Counted from the first letter of the stretch, positions 45,098 through 53,658 are shown. The stretch: 64,000 nucleotides of DNA from Kocuria carniphila (GCF_004136555.1 NZ_NOIT01000009.1:1-64000); one strand, 5' to 3'. Numbers and translations are program-made. The notes: generated from the letters alone by a model not told the origin.

Positions 45098-45565
45098 ATG
45101 AGCTTTGCGACCGCTGACCTGTACGACGAGCACGGCGAGGACCTGCAGTCCGTGACCACCCAGATGATCTCGGTGGGCGGTGTGCATCGGTTCACCGGCC
45201 CCATCCGTACCGTGCGCTGCTTCGAGTCCAACGTGGAGGTCAAGAAGCTCGTGGCCACCCCGGGCGACGGCGCAGTGCTCGTGGTCGACGGCCAAGGATC
45301 CATGAACCGCGCACTCCTGGGCGACAACGTGGCCCGCACCGCCATGGAGAACGGCTGGGCCGGTGTGATCGTCAACGCCCCCGTGCGCGACCGCGTGGAA
45401 CTGGGCACGCTGCAGATCGGCGTCAAGGCGTTGGGCACCAATCCCCGCAAGTCGGAGCCCAATGACTCGGGCGAGACGGACGTGATTGTGAACTTCGGTG
45501 GGGTGACCTTCCGCCCCGGCAAGACCGTGTGGGCTGATGAGGACGGGATCCTCGTGGAGCGGTGA
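45098..45565 (+). CDS. rraA: RraA-like protein (ribonuclease E inhibitor/aldolase fold)
   Basis: A 155-aa protein with the RraA fold. Family segments are TADLYDEHGEDLQSV, the phosphate-binding-like LLGDNVARTAMENGWAGVIVNAPVRD and a closing VHPGD-like segment altered to FRPGKTVWADEDGILV. It could modulate RNase E/G or act as a 4-hydroxy-4-methyl-2-oxoglutarate aldolase; residues alone do not settle this. ATG 45098 is used, with AAAGGCGACCC upstream. Confidence 0.9.
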   Translation: MSFATADLYDEHGEDLQSVTTQMISVGGVHRFTGPIRTVRCFESNVEVKKLVATPGDGAVLVVDGQGSMNRALLGDNVARTAMENGWAGVIVNAPVRDRVELGTLQIGVKALGTNPRKSEPNDSGETDVIVNFGGVTFRPGKTVWADEDGILVER

Positions 45566-45592
45566 TCTGAGACTCAGGCCTCAGTCGTGGAG

Positions 45593-46870
45593 CTAGCGAT
45601 CGAGAAGGGTGATCGTAGTTTCACACAGTGACCTGACCGTTGGAAGTAGTCGATCAGGCAGTTGACTGCCGGTAACCGCATGACGTTCTTCGGAGATGAC
45701 TTCTTCTAGAGCATCAGGAATCATCATTGCGAGCACCCGCACAGTTGCCAGGAGCCATTGCCCATCAACTTTGGCTTCTGCGGCGAATTTGGCCCAGTGT
45801 CTGTGTGCAACTCGTCCGAACCGCCGCTCACCGCCTATGGCCATGGCAGCGTTTCGTAGCCCGTCCTTTTTATCGGGGAATCCGTTTTCATTCTTGTACT
45901 CGTAAGGTAAGCCAGAGGCTACGTCGTATAGCGGGGCAAGGGCCACTACATCCGGTGCAAGAATTATCGAATAGTTCTTTGCGTGCGCATCTGGCGCACC
46001 GATTAGATAGTTCCCTATCAACCCTTCGATGAACCGCAGGACCTCGCTTTCCTCTGCACCCGCCCGGCGTAGGGTTCGGACAATTGACAGTGCGCTTGGA
46101 CCCTGTTGAGCTTCGTATTTCTTGGTGGGTAGGGTCGATGTTGCCTGACAGAAGTCTTCTTGATGGATGCGAAGCACTCTGCCATCGATTGTCATCCGGT
46201 CGTAGCGTTCCACAACAATGGCATTTGTGCCGTCGAATTGCATATACCTTGAGTTGGCAACCGTGAGCCCAACTTTCGAGAGTGTTCGGAGCGAAAGATG
46301 CTCATTGAGCGCTTGGTCTCGAAAATCATGAATGCCAGGTTTAAAAATGTGAGTGGTTGGCTCCGCCCCCGTTGCTTCGAACCACCCGTCGTCCCAGCGC
46401 AAGGCAAACTTCGATTGTGCTCCTGCTAACGACCAGCGTTCTCTGTCAACAAGCCAGGACCCCTTGGGCTGAGAGATTAGTGCGCGTAGGCGCTCACCAA
46501 CCTCGCGTTCTGTGCACGGAATCAAGTTACCTTTACTTTGCCGAGCTGAATCCAGTTCATCTGGGCGTGCAAACTGGATAGCACCTGCGCACTCCAATCC
46601 AATGTGTTCCAGGAGCGCGAACGGATTTCCAGAAGAGATACCGAAATTGTGGGCTAGAGCCTCCCTTACGCCTTCTCCTTCTGGCAGAAGACCCTCAATG
46701 AACGCGTCAGTCGCCCGTCTCGGGTATGGGGCCAGGCGGTACGGCAATGCCACGGAGACCTCTAAGGCGGGGTCCGAGTCTTTGAGGTATTGGAACGTTC
46801 GGTTCCCTTGCGGGCTTTGAATCAGAACACCGACTACTTCTCCATGGAGCAGCACAAGCAATTCTTTCAT
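45593..46870 (-). CDS. hipA: HipA-family serine/threonine kinase toxin
   Basis: A 425-aa HipA-like kinase. Family motifs are the P-loop-like SLAGAQSK (147-154), THIFKPG for ATP binding, catalytic Asp294 in GAPDAHAKNYSI and the Mg-binding Asp316 in PLYDVASG. HipA phosphorylates glutamyl-tRNA synthetase and induces dormancy; the target here is unknown. It overlaps its antitoxin gene hipB by four bases. Base composition is visibly less GC-rich than the neighbours, suggesting transfer. Confidence 0.92.
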   Translation of the reverse strand: MKELLVLLHGEVVGVLIQSPQGNRTFQYLKDSDPALEVSVALPYRLAPYPRRATDAFIEGLLPEGEGVREALAHNFGISSGNPFALLEHIGLECAGAIQFARPDELDSARQSKGNLIPCTEREVGERLRALISQPKGSWLVDRERWSLAGAQSKFALRWDDGWFEATGAEPTTHIFKPGIHDFRDQALNEHLSLRTLSKVGLTVANSRYMQFDGTNAIVVERYDRMTIDGRVLRIHQEDFCQATSTLPTKKYEAQQGPSALSIVRTLRRAGAEESEVLRFIEGLIGNYLIGAPDAHAKNYSIILAPDVVALAPLYDVASGLPYEYKNENGFPDKKDGLRNAAMAIGGERRFGRVAHRHWAKFAAEAKVDGQWLLATVRVLAMMIPDALEEVISEERHAVTGSQLPDRLLPTVRSLCETTITLLDR

Positions 46871-47397
46871 CCTGCATCATCCTGCTTCGGATGATCGTCA
46901 GGAAGTGTGTTGCCGGTGATCTTGGTCGCTTGGCGGATGGTTTCGAGGAGCTCGGGTGGGAGCTGGGCGGCTTGGCGCATGGTTTCGAGGAGCTCAGGCC
47001 GAACCTGGGCAGCTTGCCGCACGACGTCGAGTGTGGTGCGTGACGGCGCCGAATATTGACGCATGATGTTCAATGCTTTTCGAGCTTCAGATGTGGTTGA
47101 GTCTCTGATCTTTTGCGCAGATACGGTGCCCGGGGTGGAGGCCTTAGCTTGTGGTGATCCTGCCTCGTCTTGCTCTGGCTGCTCGATTAGCTGGATGGAG
47201 AGATCTAGGGCTCGCAAGACCGCGAGCACTTTGCTTAGCTCGGCTCCCGTCCGTGCCCCTTGTTCGAGGCCGATCAGCCACTTGCGGGAGACTCCGGCGC
47301 TTGTTGCCAGCGAGGCCTGAGTCAGTCCGGCACGGGTGCGAGCGTCGTGGATTGCTGCGCCTAGTTGGCGTCCTGTTGTGATAGCTCGGTTCCCCAT
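46867..47397 (-). CDS. hipB: HipB-like XRE antitoxin with a repeat-containing C-terminal extension
   Basis: A 176-aa antitoxin, about twice the size of E. coli HipB. The HTH (about 9-65) includes TRAGLTQASLATSAGVSRKWLIGLEQGAR. Residues 126-157 hold a 14-residue tandem repeat [VMI]RQAAQxxPELLET, two copies plus a start of a third, encoded by a 42-base DNA repeat. The extension could form the toxin contact or a multimer. Four operator palindromes begin three bases upstream of its ATG, giving strong autoregulation. Confidence 0.88.
   Translation of the reverse strand: MGNRAITTGRQLGAAIHDARTRAGLTQASLATSAGVSRKWLIGLEQGARTGAELSKVLAVLRALDLSIQLIEQPEQDEAGSPQAKASTPGTVSAQKIRDSTTSEARKALNIMRQYSAPSRTTLDVVRQAAQVRPELLETMRQAAQLPPELLETIRQATKITGNTLPDDHPKQDDAG
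46929..47012 (-). repeat. 42-bp tandem repeat inside hipB
   Basis: Two copies (46929-46970 and 46971-47012) share the words CTTGGCG, ATGGTTTCGAGGAGCTC and CTGGGC. A third, weaker copy begins at 47013. The period of 42 keeps frame, so copy number can change without breaking the protein. Confidence 0.8.
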
Positions 47398-47400
47398 GAT

Positions 47401-47494
47401 GTGAACGTACCATCACATGATTATTTGTGTACACACCGTCACTTCTGGAGGGGTGCACGTATCGTCACATTCTGTAGTGTGAAGGTGCTGTCAC
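47401..47494. promoter_or_regulatory. Four hipB operators spaced exactly 26 bp apart
   Basis: Sixteen-base dyads of the form GTGn-N8-TCAC start at 47401, 47427, 47453 and 47479. The four differ mainly in the central eight bases. Each is followed by 10 bases of unrelated sequence. The arrangement parallels the four HipB operators of E. coli hipBA but with a different sequence (E. coli uses TATCC-N8-GGATA). Confidence 0.82.
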
Positions 47495-47549
47495 ATTATC
47501 CAATGTCCATGCAGTTGATTTTTGACGGCTGCTCCCCAGCCAAAATCAG

Positions 47550-47587
47550 GACTGCGGCCCCGCTTCGTGTGAAGTGGGGCCGCAGTC
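47550..47587 (-). terminator. Terminator after the 47621 lipoprotein gene
   Basis: Seventeen-bp stem (47550-47566 with 47571-47587) with one mismatch and a GTGT loop, 33 bases after the stop codon. Confidence 0.8.
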
Positions 47588-47620
47588 TTATTCGGGGGAG
47601 CGAGCTGCCGCTCAGCACAT

Positions 47621-48406
47621 TTACTGTTCGGGAACCAGAGCCTGGCCGTCCCAGACGTAGTTCACGGTTTCCCCGGTCTCCCGGCCTTCGCCCTCCAGGG
47701 TCTTCTGAATCACAGTGGGTTCTCCGTCCTCACTGATTTTCAGATCAGCATTGGAGAACGGGGTCTTTACTGCACCCTCACCCGGGGGCATGGTGCCGTT
47801 GGAGTCGTAGCCCTGATCGGTGGGCGTCAACACGGTCACACCCTTGTCATAGGAGAGGTACACATTGCCGTACTTGTCCACGTTGGAGCCGTTGTTGAGC
47901 TCCCACTTCTGGCCACCCAGGGAGGGGGAAGTGCCGAAGGACACCACGGGGCTGCTGTCTTCCGATCCCACGTAACCCACGGGCTGACCGTTCTGGTACA
48001 GAGCGTATGAAGCCAGACCGGTGCTGGGCGCAGCGCCCTCGGGGCTCGTGACCTCGTGATAGGTCACGACCTCCATGGCACCGAACTTGGGGTGCTCCAC
48101 GGGGATGCGTCCGGTTTCAGTGCACTGGCCAGCGCACGGATCGGCTACTGCAGGCAGCTGTTCTGCGCCGTCGGATTGCTCACCGGTTGCGGTTGAAGCC
48201 GGGTCTGCGCCGGGTGTCGCAGATTCGGTGCCCTGTGCGGGCTCCTCGGTGCCAGAACCGTGAGCGGTCTGAGCCGCGGGGCTGGTGGTTCCTTCCGCGC
48301 TGTCCGCTGCGGGGCTCGCGGTGGCCTCGGTATCGGCCTGGCCGCAGCCCACCAGCAGCGGGATGGAGAGAGCAGTTGCGGTGATGGCAGTAGCTTTCTT
48401 GTTCAT
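47621..48406 (-). CDS. Secreted lipoprotein, unknown function
   Basis: A 261-aa exported protein. The signal peptide KKATAITATALSIPLLVGC ends in the lipobox LVGC, so Cys21 is the lipidation site. A low-complexity Ala/Thr/Ser/Glu linker (about 23-85) leads to a domain of about 170 residues with CAGQC and the strand-rich segment SYALYQNGQPVGYVGSED. I do not recognise the domain; the repeated Gly/Tyr strands suggest a beta-structure. An RBS (AGGAGG) precedes the ATG. Confidence 0.82.
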   Translation of the reverse strand: MNKKATAITATALSIPLLVGCGQADTEATASPAADSAEGTTSPAAQTAHGSGTEEPAQGTESATPGADPASTATGEQSDGAEQLPAVADPCAGQCTETGRIPVEHPKFGAMEVVTYHEVTSPEGAAPSTGLASYALYQNGQPVGYVGSEDSSPVVSFGTSPSLGGQKWELNNGSNVDKYGNVYLSYDKGVTVLTPTDQGYDSNGTMPPGEGAVKTPFSNADLKISEDGEPTVIQKTLEGEGRETGETVNYVWDGQALVPEQ

Positions 48407-48600
48407 GATCCTGACCTCCTTGGAGGTGGTTGCCGTTCAGGTCACAACCCACACTTCCCGGGGTGATTTGCGAATGCAATACGTCGTGACGGAATCGTGA
48501 TCCGCTGCTCAGCCCCTCGGGCTGCCGTGTCGAGCGGGGGAATCCGCTTCCCCGCGCGGCTGACAGCAGCAGCTAACTATTAACCAATGCAAACGAAAAG
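48407..48600. other. Spacer upstream of the lipoprotein gene
   Basis: Holds the lipoprotein promoter and ribosome site (minus strand). No gene or repeat recognised; the paaH terminator and a single dispersed motif lie just beyond. Confidence 0.4.
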
Positions 48601-48638
48601 CCCCGGTGGATAGTTCATGTATGAACTATCCACCGGGG
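48601..48638 (-). terminator. Terminator after paaH
   Basis: Perfect 18-bp stem CCCCGGTGGATAGTTCAT (48601-48618) with 48621-48638 and a two-base loop. On the minus strand it is followed by CTTTTCG, marking the end of the paaJ-paaF-paaH transcript. Confidence 0.9.
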
Positions 48639-48666
48639 ATGGTGCGATGTGCCCGTGGGGCGGGCC

Positions 48667-48680
48667 GAGCGGCGTCGTCG
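48667..48680 (+). repeat. Exact GAGCGGCGTCGTCG motif downstream of paaH
   Basis: A complete, unpaired copy of the dispersed 14-mer between the paaH stop codon and its terminator. Confidence 0.7.
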
Positions 48681-48718
48681 GGCGGGAACCCAGCTATGCC
48701 GGAGAACCCGAGACGAGG

Positions 48719-49585
48719 CTACGAGTAGTCGTAGAAACCCTTGCCGGATTTCTTGCCCAGCTCGCCGCGCTCAACCATGTCGCGCATGAGCTGCGGCGGT
48801 GCGAAGCGGGGGCCGAGCTTGGATTCGAGGTACTCCGCGATGCCCAAGCGCACGTCCAGACCCACGATGTCCGTGAGCGCGAGTGGGCCCATGGGGTGCT
48901 TGTAGCCGAGCACCATGGCGTTGTCGATGTCCTCGGCGGAGGCCACACCCTCTTCGACCATGCGAATAGCCTCGAGGCCCAGCGCTACGCCCAGGCGGGA
49001 GGAAGCGAAACCGGGGGCGTCATTCACGGTGACCGGGGTCTTGCCGATGCCGGCGACCCACTCGAGGGTCAGCTTCTGCAGCTCATCGCTGGTCTGCTGT
49101 CCGATCACGATCTCCACGAGCTTGGAGGCCGGAACCGGGTTGAAGAAGTGCAGGCCGCAGAAGCGTTCGGGGTGCTTGAGTTCGGCGGCCAGCCCGTCCA
49201 CGGACAGCGAGGACGTGTTGGTGGCCAGCCAAGCGCTCTCGGAGAGGTTCGCCTCGACCTGCTGCAGCGAGGAAACCTTGAGGTCCCAGATCTCGGGAAC
49301 GGCCTCAATGACCAGCTCGCACTCGGAGAAATCGGAGTGGTTCAGGCTCACGGAGAGGTTCTCGGCCCACTTGTCCAGGTTGCCGTCGATCTTGCCGCGC
49401 TCAAGCGACTTGGCAAGGTCGGATTCGATGCGCTCCTTGGCAGACGCGGCCGCCTGGGGATTCGCCTCGACCACGGTGACGTTGGAGCCGGAGATCAGGA
49501 ACGCGTGCGCGATACCCGCACCCATGCGGCCACCGCCCAGCACGCCCACCTTGGCGGGAACAGTGCCCTTGGTCTCTTCGCTCAT
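48719..49585 (-). CDS. paaH: 3-hydroxyadipyl-CoA dehydrogenase
   Basis: A 288-aa NAD-dependent 3-hydroxyacyl-CoA dehydrogenase. The Rossmann motif is GVLGGGRMGAGIAHAF at the N-terminus, the catalytic His lies in CGLHFFNPVP, and the NDAPGFASSRLGVAL segment opens the dimerisation domain. In the paa pathway it oxidises 3-hydroxyadipyl-CoA to 3-oxoadipyl-CoA. It overlaps paaF by four bases. Confidence 0.94.
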   Translation of the reverse strand: MSEETKGTVPAKVGVLGGGRMGAGIAHAFLISGSNVTVVEANPQAAASAKERIESDLAKSLERGKIDGNLDKWAENLSVSLNHSDFSECELVIEAVPEIWDLKVSSLQQVEANLSESAWLATNTSSLSVDGLAAELKHPERFCGLHFFNPVPASKLVEIVIGQQTSDELQKLTLEWVAGIGKTPVTVNDAPGFASSRLGVALGLEAIRMVEEGVASAEDIDNAMVLGYKHPMGPLALTDIVGLDVRLGIAEYLESKLGPRFAPPQLMRDMVERGELGKKSGKGFYDYS

Positions 49586-50409
49586 TTCTTGTTCTCCTTC
49601 TTCCGGTCCAGGAACGCCTGCATCCGGTCAAACTTGGCTTGGGATTCGAACAGGATCGCCTGCGCGAGTTCGTCCACGTGAGGGTGGGACTCGCGCGGCA
49701 TGTGGAACACGCGCTTGGACACGCGCACGGCCAGCGGGTCCTGCTTGCCGATGCGGTCGGCCAGCGCGTGCGCGGCATTCACCAGTTCAGCCGGTTCGTG
49801 AATTTCGGTGATCAGGTGCGCGGCCAAGGCTTCTTCCGCGTTGAGAATCCGCCCGGCCAAAACGATCTCCTTGGCCACCGGTTCACCCGCGAGTTCCTTG
49901 ATGCGCCACAGGGCACCCGCAGCGGCGATGATGCCCAGGCCGGTTTCCGGCTGGCCGATCTTCACGTACGGGGTTCCCAAGCGGAAATCCGCGGCCCACG
50001 CGAGTTCCGCACCGCCACCCAGCGCGTAGCCGTCCAGCGCAGCGATCACGGGCATGGGCAGTTTGGCGATCCGGTCGAAAATCTGCGAATTCACCCCGCG
50101 CAGCGCATCCTCACGACGCCGCTCGCGCAGCTGCGCGATATCCGCACCCGAGGCGAAAATCCCCTTGCCGTTCACTTCCGTGCCGGACAGGATCATGATC
50201 TTCGGGTTGCGTTCCAGGTAGCCGCACACGGTGTGCAGCTCGTCGACCATGGTCTGGTCGATCGCGTTGCGCACGTCCGGGCGGTCCAGGATCACGTGCA
50301 GGCGGTCCGGGGTTTCTTCCAGACGGATGGCGCTGAAGTCACCCTGCAGGATCTGCTGATTCGCTTCGGCTTGATTCTTACCGTTCGACGACGTCGCGTG
50401 CTCGCTCAT
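49582..50409 (-). CDS. paaF: 2,3-dehydroadipyl-CoA hydratase (enoyl-CoA hydratase)
   Basis: A 275-aa crotonase-fold hydratase. The oxyanion-hole segments are FASGADIAQL and GYALGGGAELAWAADFRLG; the Glu of PETGLGIIAAAGALWRI is the likely catalytic acid. An N-terminal extension of about 25 polar residues is unusual. It lies between paaJ (7-base gap) and paaH (4-base overlap), so it is co-transcribed. A motif copy (50113) encodes part of RERRREDALRG. Confidence 0.92.
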   Translation of the reverse strand: MSEHATSSNGKNQAEANQQILQGDFSAIRLEETPDRLHVILDRPDVRNAIDQTMVDELHTVCGYLERNPKIMILSGTEVNGKGIFASGADIAQLRERRREDALRGVNSQIFDRIAKLPMPVIAALDGYALGGGAELAWAADFRLGTPYVKIGQPETGLGIIAAAGALWRIKELAGEPVAKEIVLAGRILNAEEALAAHLITEIHEPAELVNAAHALADRIGKQDPLAVRVSKRVFHMPRESHPHVDELAQAILFESQAKFDRMQAFLDRKKENKK

Positions 50410-50416
50410 GCGGGCA

Positions 50417-51640
50417 TCACACCTTCTCCACGAGCATGGCAGCACCCTGGCCCACGCCGATACACATGGTGGCCAGACCCTTGTCCGCGTTCTCGCGTTC
50501 CATGCGGCCCAGCAGGGTGATCACGATGCGCGAGCCGGAGGAGCCCAGCGGGTGGCCCAGGGCGATGGCACCGCCGTCGCGGTTGACGATGTCCGGGTTC
50601 AAACCAAGACGGCGGATCGAGGCCAGGGACTGGCTGGCAAAGGCTTCGTTGATCTCGGCGGCCCCGAGGTCATCCACGGTCCAGCCCGCACGCTTGAGGA
50701 CCTTCTCTGTGGCGGGGACCGGGCCCAGGCCCATAATCTCGGGAGCCAGCCCGGCGGAAGCACCGTCGATCACGCGGGCACGGGCCTTCAAACCGTATTT
50801 CTCGATGGCGCTCTCGGAGGCCACGATGATGGCGGAGGCGCCGTCGTTGAGGGATGAGGCGTTACCGGCCGTGACTACGGAACCGCCCTTGACTACGGGG
50901 CGCAACTTAGCCAGGACGTCCGGGGTGGAGCCGGCTCGAGGACCCTCGTCGGTGTCAACGGTGGTGACGGCACCCTTGCGGCCCTTGACCTCGACCGGCA
51001 CGATTTCGTCCTTGAAGCGGCCGGCCTCAATGGCTTTGATGGCCTTTGCGTGGGACTCGGCGGCGAATTCGTCGCAGTCCTCACGGGAGATGTTGTCCAC
51101 GCGGGCCACTTCCTCTGCAGTTTCCGGCATGGAGTAGGTGGCCTTGCCGTCGCGGGAGAGCGGGCCGTCCTCGAACTTCTCGTTCACGAAGCGCCAGCCG
51201 ATGGAGGTGTCGAAGGCTTCGCCGGGCTTGGCGAACGCGGTCTTGGGCTTCTCGACAACCCACGGGGCACGGGACATGGACTCCACGCCACCGGCAATCA
51301 CGATGTCAGCCGCGCCGGACTTGATCATTTGGGAGGCGATGGTGATCGCGGACATGCCGGACGCGCACAAACGGTTCACGGTGATGCCGGGCACGGTGTC
51401 CGGGTAGCCGGCCAACAGCCACGCCATGCGGGCCACATTGCGGTTTTCTTCACCGGCGCCGTTGGCGTTACCGAGGATGACCTCGTCAACGGCTGCGGGA
51501 TCGATGCCGGCGGCTTCGACCACGGACTTGATGCAGAGGGCGGCCATGTCGTCAGGGCGAACGGAGGACAGTGCCCCGCCGTACCGACCTACAGGGGTGC
51601 GGGCCCCTCCGACTAGAAAAGCTTGCGGCATCGTGGACAT
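50417..51640 (-). CDS. paaJ: 3-oxoadipyl-CoA thiolase/acetyl-CoA acyltransferase
   Basis: A 407-aa thiolase. The acylated Cys92 lies in NRLCASGMS; the C-terminal catalytic pair is [11 protein letters not shown] (His) and MCIGVGQG (Cys). It cleaves 3-oxoadipyl-CoA to acetyl-CoA and succinyl-CoA, the last step of the pathway. ATG 51640 follows the ribosome site GAAGGAGAC; a PaaR-type palindrome lies 27 bases upstream, showing that this operon shares control with the 30-41 kb locus. Confidence 0.94.
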   Translation of the reverse strand: MSTMPQAFLVGGARTPVGRYGGALSSVRPDDMAALCIKSVVEAAGIDPAAVDEVILGNANGAGEENRNVARMAWLLAGYPDTVPGITVNRLCASGMSAITIASQMIKSGAADIVIAGGVESMSRAPWVVEKPKTAFAKPGEAFDTSIGWRFVNEKFEDGPLSRDGKATYSMPETAEEVARVDNISREDCDEFAAESHAKAIKAIEAGRFKDEIVPVEVKGRKGAVTTVDTDEGPRAGSTPDVLAKLRPVVKGGSVVTAGNASSLNDGASAIIVASESAIEKYGLKARARVIDGASAGLAPEIMGLGPVPATEKVLKRAGWTVDDLGAAEINEAFASQSLASIRRLGLNPDIVNRDGGAIALGHPLGSSGSRIVITLLGRMERENADKGLATMCIGVGQGAAMLVEKV

Positions 51641-51666
51641 GCTGTCTCCTTCGCAGGGGCAATAAC

Positions 51667-51680
51667 TGACCGATCGTTCA
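51667..51680. promoter_or_regulatory. PaaR-type operator upstream of paaJ
   Basis: The dyad TGACCGATCGTTCA fits the shared consensus exactly and lies 27 bases before the paaJ ATG. Confidence 0.78.
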
Positions 51681-51806
51681 TCTAAAGATTCCACGACTTT
51701 GTGACCTACGTCAATACACTCGGTCGGGATTGCGGGATTCGGACTTTTTCGGCTCCAATGCGTTCGGTTTCATGCTGAGGGTCGGAGCTGAATGACCTGC
51801 GAATGC

Positions 51807-51841
51807 GATGTGGCCGGACCCGCGAAGGATCCGGCCACATC
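51807..51841 (-). terminator. Terminator after the MHS transporter gene
   Basis: Perfect 12-bp stem GATGTGGCCGGA (51807-51818) with 51830-51841, 32 bases after the transporter stop codon. Confidence 0.82.
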
Positions 51842-51872
51842 TGTGATTCAGTTGCATGCACTGCGCGGAGCT

Positions 51873-53303
51873 TTACCGGCGGTGCTGCGGGGCATTGCTG
51901 TCCATGTCCTCGGGCAGTACCGGGGGAACTTCTTCGCCCGGGTGCTTGGCAATGAATTCCTCGTGCACTTCCTCGATGTGCAGGTCGCGGCCCTGGTCCG
52001 ACTTGCGGACGAAGCACACGGCCGTGAAGGACACGACGGAGAGCAGAGCGATGTAGAGGCCAATGGTCCAGGACTGGCCAGTTTCGTTCAGCAGCAGTTG
52101 GGCGATCAAGGGGGCAAATGCGCCGCCAATGATGGATCCGAGTGCGTAACCGATCGAGATGCCGGAGTAGCGGACACGAGCCGGGAACATCTCCGCGTAC
52201 ATCGCGGACTGAGGGCCATAGGACGGGCCCAGGCCGATGGTCAGGATGAAGATCGCCGCCGCGAACAGTGGCAGCGATGCCGTATTCAGCATGAACCACA
52301 TGGGGATGGCCCACAGGATGATGAACGCGTAACCCAGCTGGAACGTCAGTTTTCGTCCGATCTTGTCTGACATCCAGCCGCCGAGCATCGTGAAGATCAA
52401 CCAGCCGATGCCCCCGATCAGGGATGCGACCAGGGTTTCGGATCGGGGCATACCCAGGACCGTGGCACCGTAGGACGCGAAGAACGCGATCACTAGGTAA
52501 CCGGCGGCGTTGTTGGCGGCAAAGATCAGGGCGGCCAGGGTTACTTCGCGCTTGTTGGTGCGGAACAACTGGCCCAGCGGAGCTGAAGACTCCTTGGCGC
52601 GCTGCTGCATGGCAACGAACACGGGAGACTCATCCACCGCGCGGCGAATCGCGTAGCCAACACCGATCAGCACGATCGAGAACAAGAACGGAACGCGCCA
52701 GCCCCAGGACTCGAACTGCTCGGGGGTCAGCAGGGATGTCACGCCGAACATGAACAGGGTGGCCATCAGCATGCCCAAGGGCACGCCGATCTGCGGGTAA
52801 GCCCCGAACAGGCCGCGCTTGTGGTTGGGGGCGTGCTCCACAGCCATCAGGGCCGCGCCTCCCCACTCGCCACCGGCTGAGAAGCCCTGCAGGACGCGCA
52901 AGCAGAGCAGAATAATGGGCGCCGCAATACCGATCTGTTCGTAGGTGGGAAGCAGGCCGATCAAAGTGGTGGCCGCGCCCATGCCGAACAGCGTCAGCAC
53001 GAGTGTGATCTTACGACCGTACTTATCGCCGATATGGCCAGCCACGATGGCGCCCAGCGGACGGAACAGGAAGCTGATGCCCAGGGAAGCCCAGGCGACG
53101 ATCTGTCCCACAGCCGGATTCTCAGCGCCTGCCGGGTTGAAGTAGTGCGTGGCCAGGATGAAGGCCGCTGCCTGAGCGTAAATGAAGAAGTCGTACCACT
53201 CGATGGTTGTGCCCACCAGGGTGCCGGCGAGAACCTTGCGCTCTTCGCGGGACATGGTGTGCGCCTGCTGCTGTGCGGGCGGGGAAGCTGCGTTTGTAGC
53301 CAT
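51873..53303 (-). CDS. MHS-family MFS transporter, probable phenylacetate importer
   Basis: A 476-aa MFS protein of the metabolite:H+ symporter (MHS) family with 12 predicted helices. The signature segments are GTTIEWYDFFIYAQAAAFIL, GHIGDKYGRK (loop 2-3), RVLQGFSAGGEWGGAA and RRAVDESPVF. These carriers import aromatic or dicarboxylic acids. A PaaR-type palindrome at 53359 and proximity to paaJFH suggest phenylacetate uptake, which is inference from regulation. ATG 53303 with TGGAG upstream is preferred. Confidence 0.88.
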   Translation of the reverse strand: MATNAASPPAQQQAHTMSREERKVLAGTLVGTTIEWYDFFIYAQAAAFILATHYFNPAGAENPAVGQIVAWASLGISFLFRPLGAIVAGHIGDKYGRKITLVLTLFGMGAATTLIGLLPTYEQIGIAAPIILLCLRVLQGFSAGGEWGGAALMAVEHAPNHKRGLFGAYPQIGVPLGMLMATLFMFGVTSLLTPEQFESWGWRVPFLFSIVLIGVGYAIRRAVDESPVFVAMQQRAKESSAPLGQLFRTNKREVTLAALIFAANNAAGYLVIAFFASYGATVLGMPRSETLVASLIGGIGWLIFTMLGGWMSDKIGRKLTFQLGYAFIILWAIPMWFMLNTASLPLFAAAIFILTIGLGPSYGPQSAMYAEMFPARVRYSGISIGYALGSIIGGAFAPLIAQLLLNETGQSWTIGLYIALLSVVSFTAVCFVRKSDQGRDLHIEEVHEEFIAKHPGEEVPPVLPEDMDSNAPQHRR

Positions 53304-53358
53304 GGAAGCTCCAGGATCATGAGTTGCGCGGTCCGGGCCCGGCAAGATCTGTGATTAC

Positions 53359-53372
53359 TGACCGAATGGTCG
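53359..53372. promoter_or_regulatory. PaaR-type operator upstream of the MHS transporter
   Basis: The dyad TGACCGAATGGTCG differs from the consensus at its last base and lies 56 bases before the transporter ATG. Confidence 0.72.
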
Positions 53373-53525
53373 TTGGAATAGATAGTACTGATGATCGTGA
53401 CTCGCGTCACTACCTCCGCGCAAAATTATCAAAGGTTTGAGGAAACACGTGTGAAGCTCTGTCTCGGGTGCCGTGCTGACCAGTCTCTTCCCCTGGGCGA
53501 CGACCTTCCCTCGGGCGTCCAATGA

Positions 53526-53591
53526 GCCATTTCATTCGGTCTTACTGTGTGGTAGACCCGGTTACTCTGCAGTACGGTCGCATCAAATGGT
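53526..53591 (+). repeat. 66-bp extragenic palindromic element, copy A
   Basis: Bounded by GCCAT and ATGGT (the other copies have ACCAT), with internal core CTTACTG, GGTAG and GGTTACTCTGCAGTA. It is the same length and order as copies at 54729 and 57902. It lies between the MHS transporter and the DUF559-like gene. Confidence 0.82.
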
Positions 53592-53658
53592 TGCGCGGGG
53601 GCTGGTCCCGCGTTCCGAATTTCGCAACCAGGCTCAGCAGCGCGGATCAACCGGTCAC

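Noticed and set aside
47401-47494. CRISPR-like array at the 26-bp periodic repeats
   Set aside because: Repeats are only 16-bp dyads with 10-bp gaps beside a HipB gene, and no cas gene is present; they are operators.
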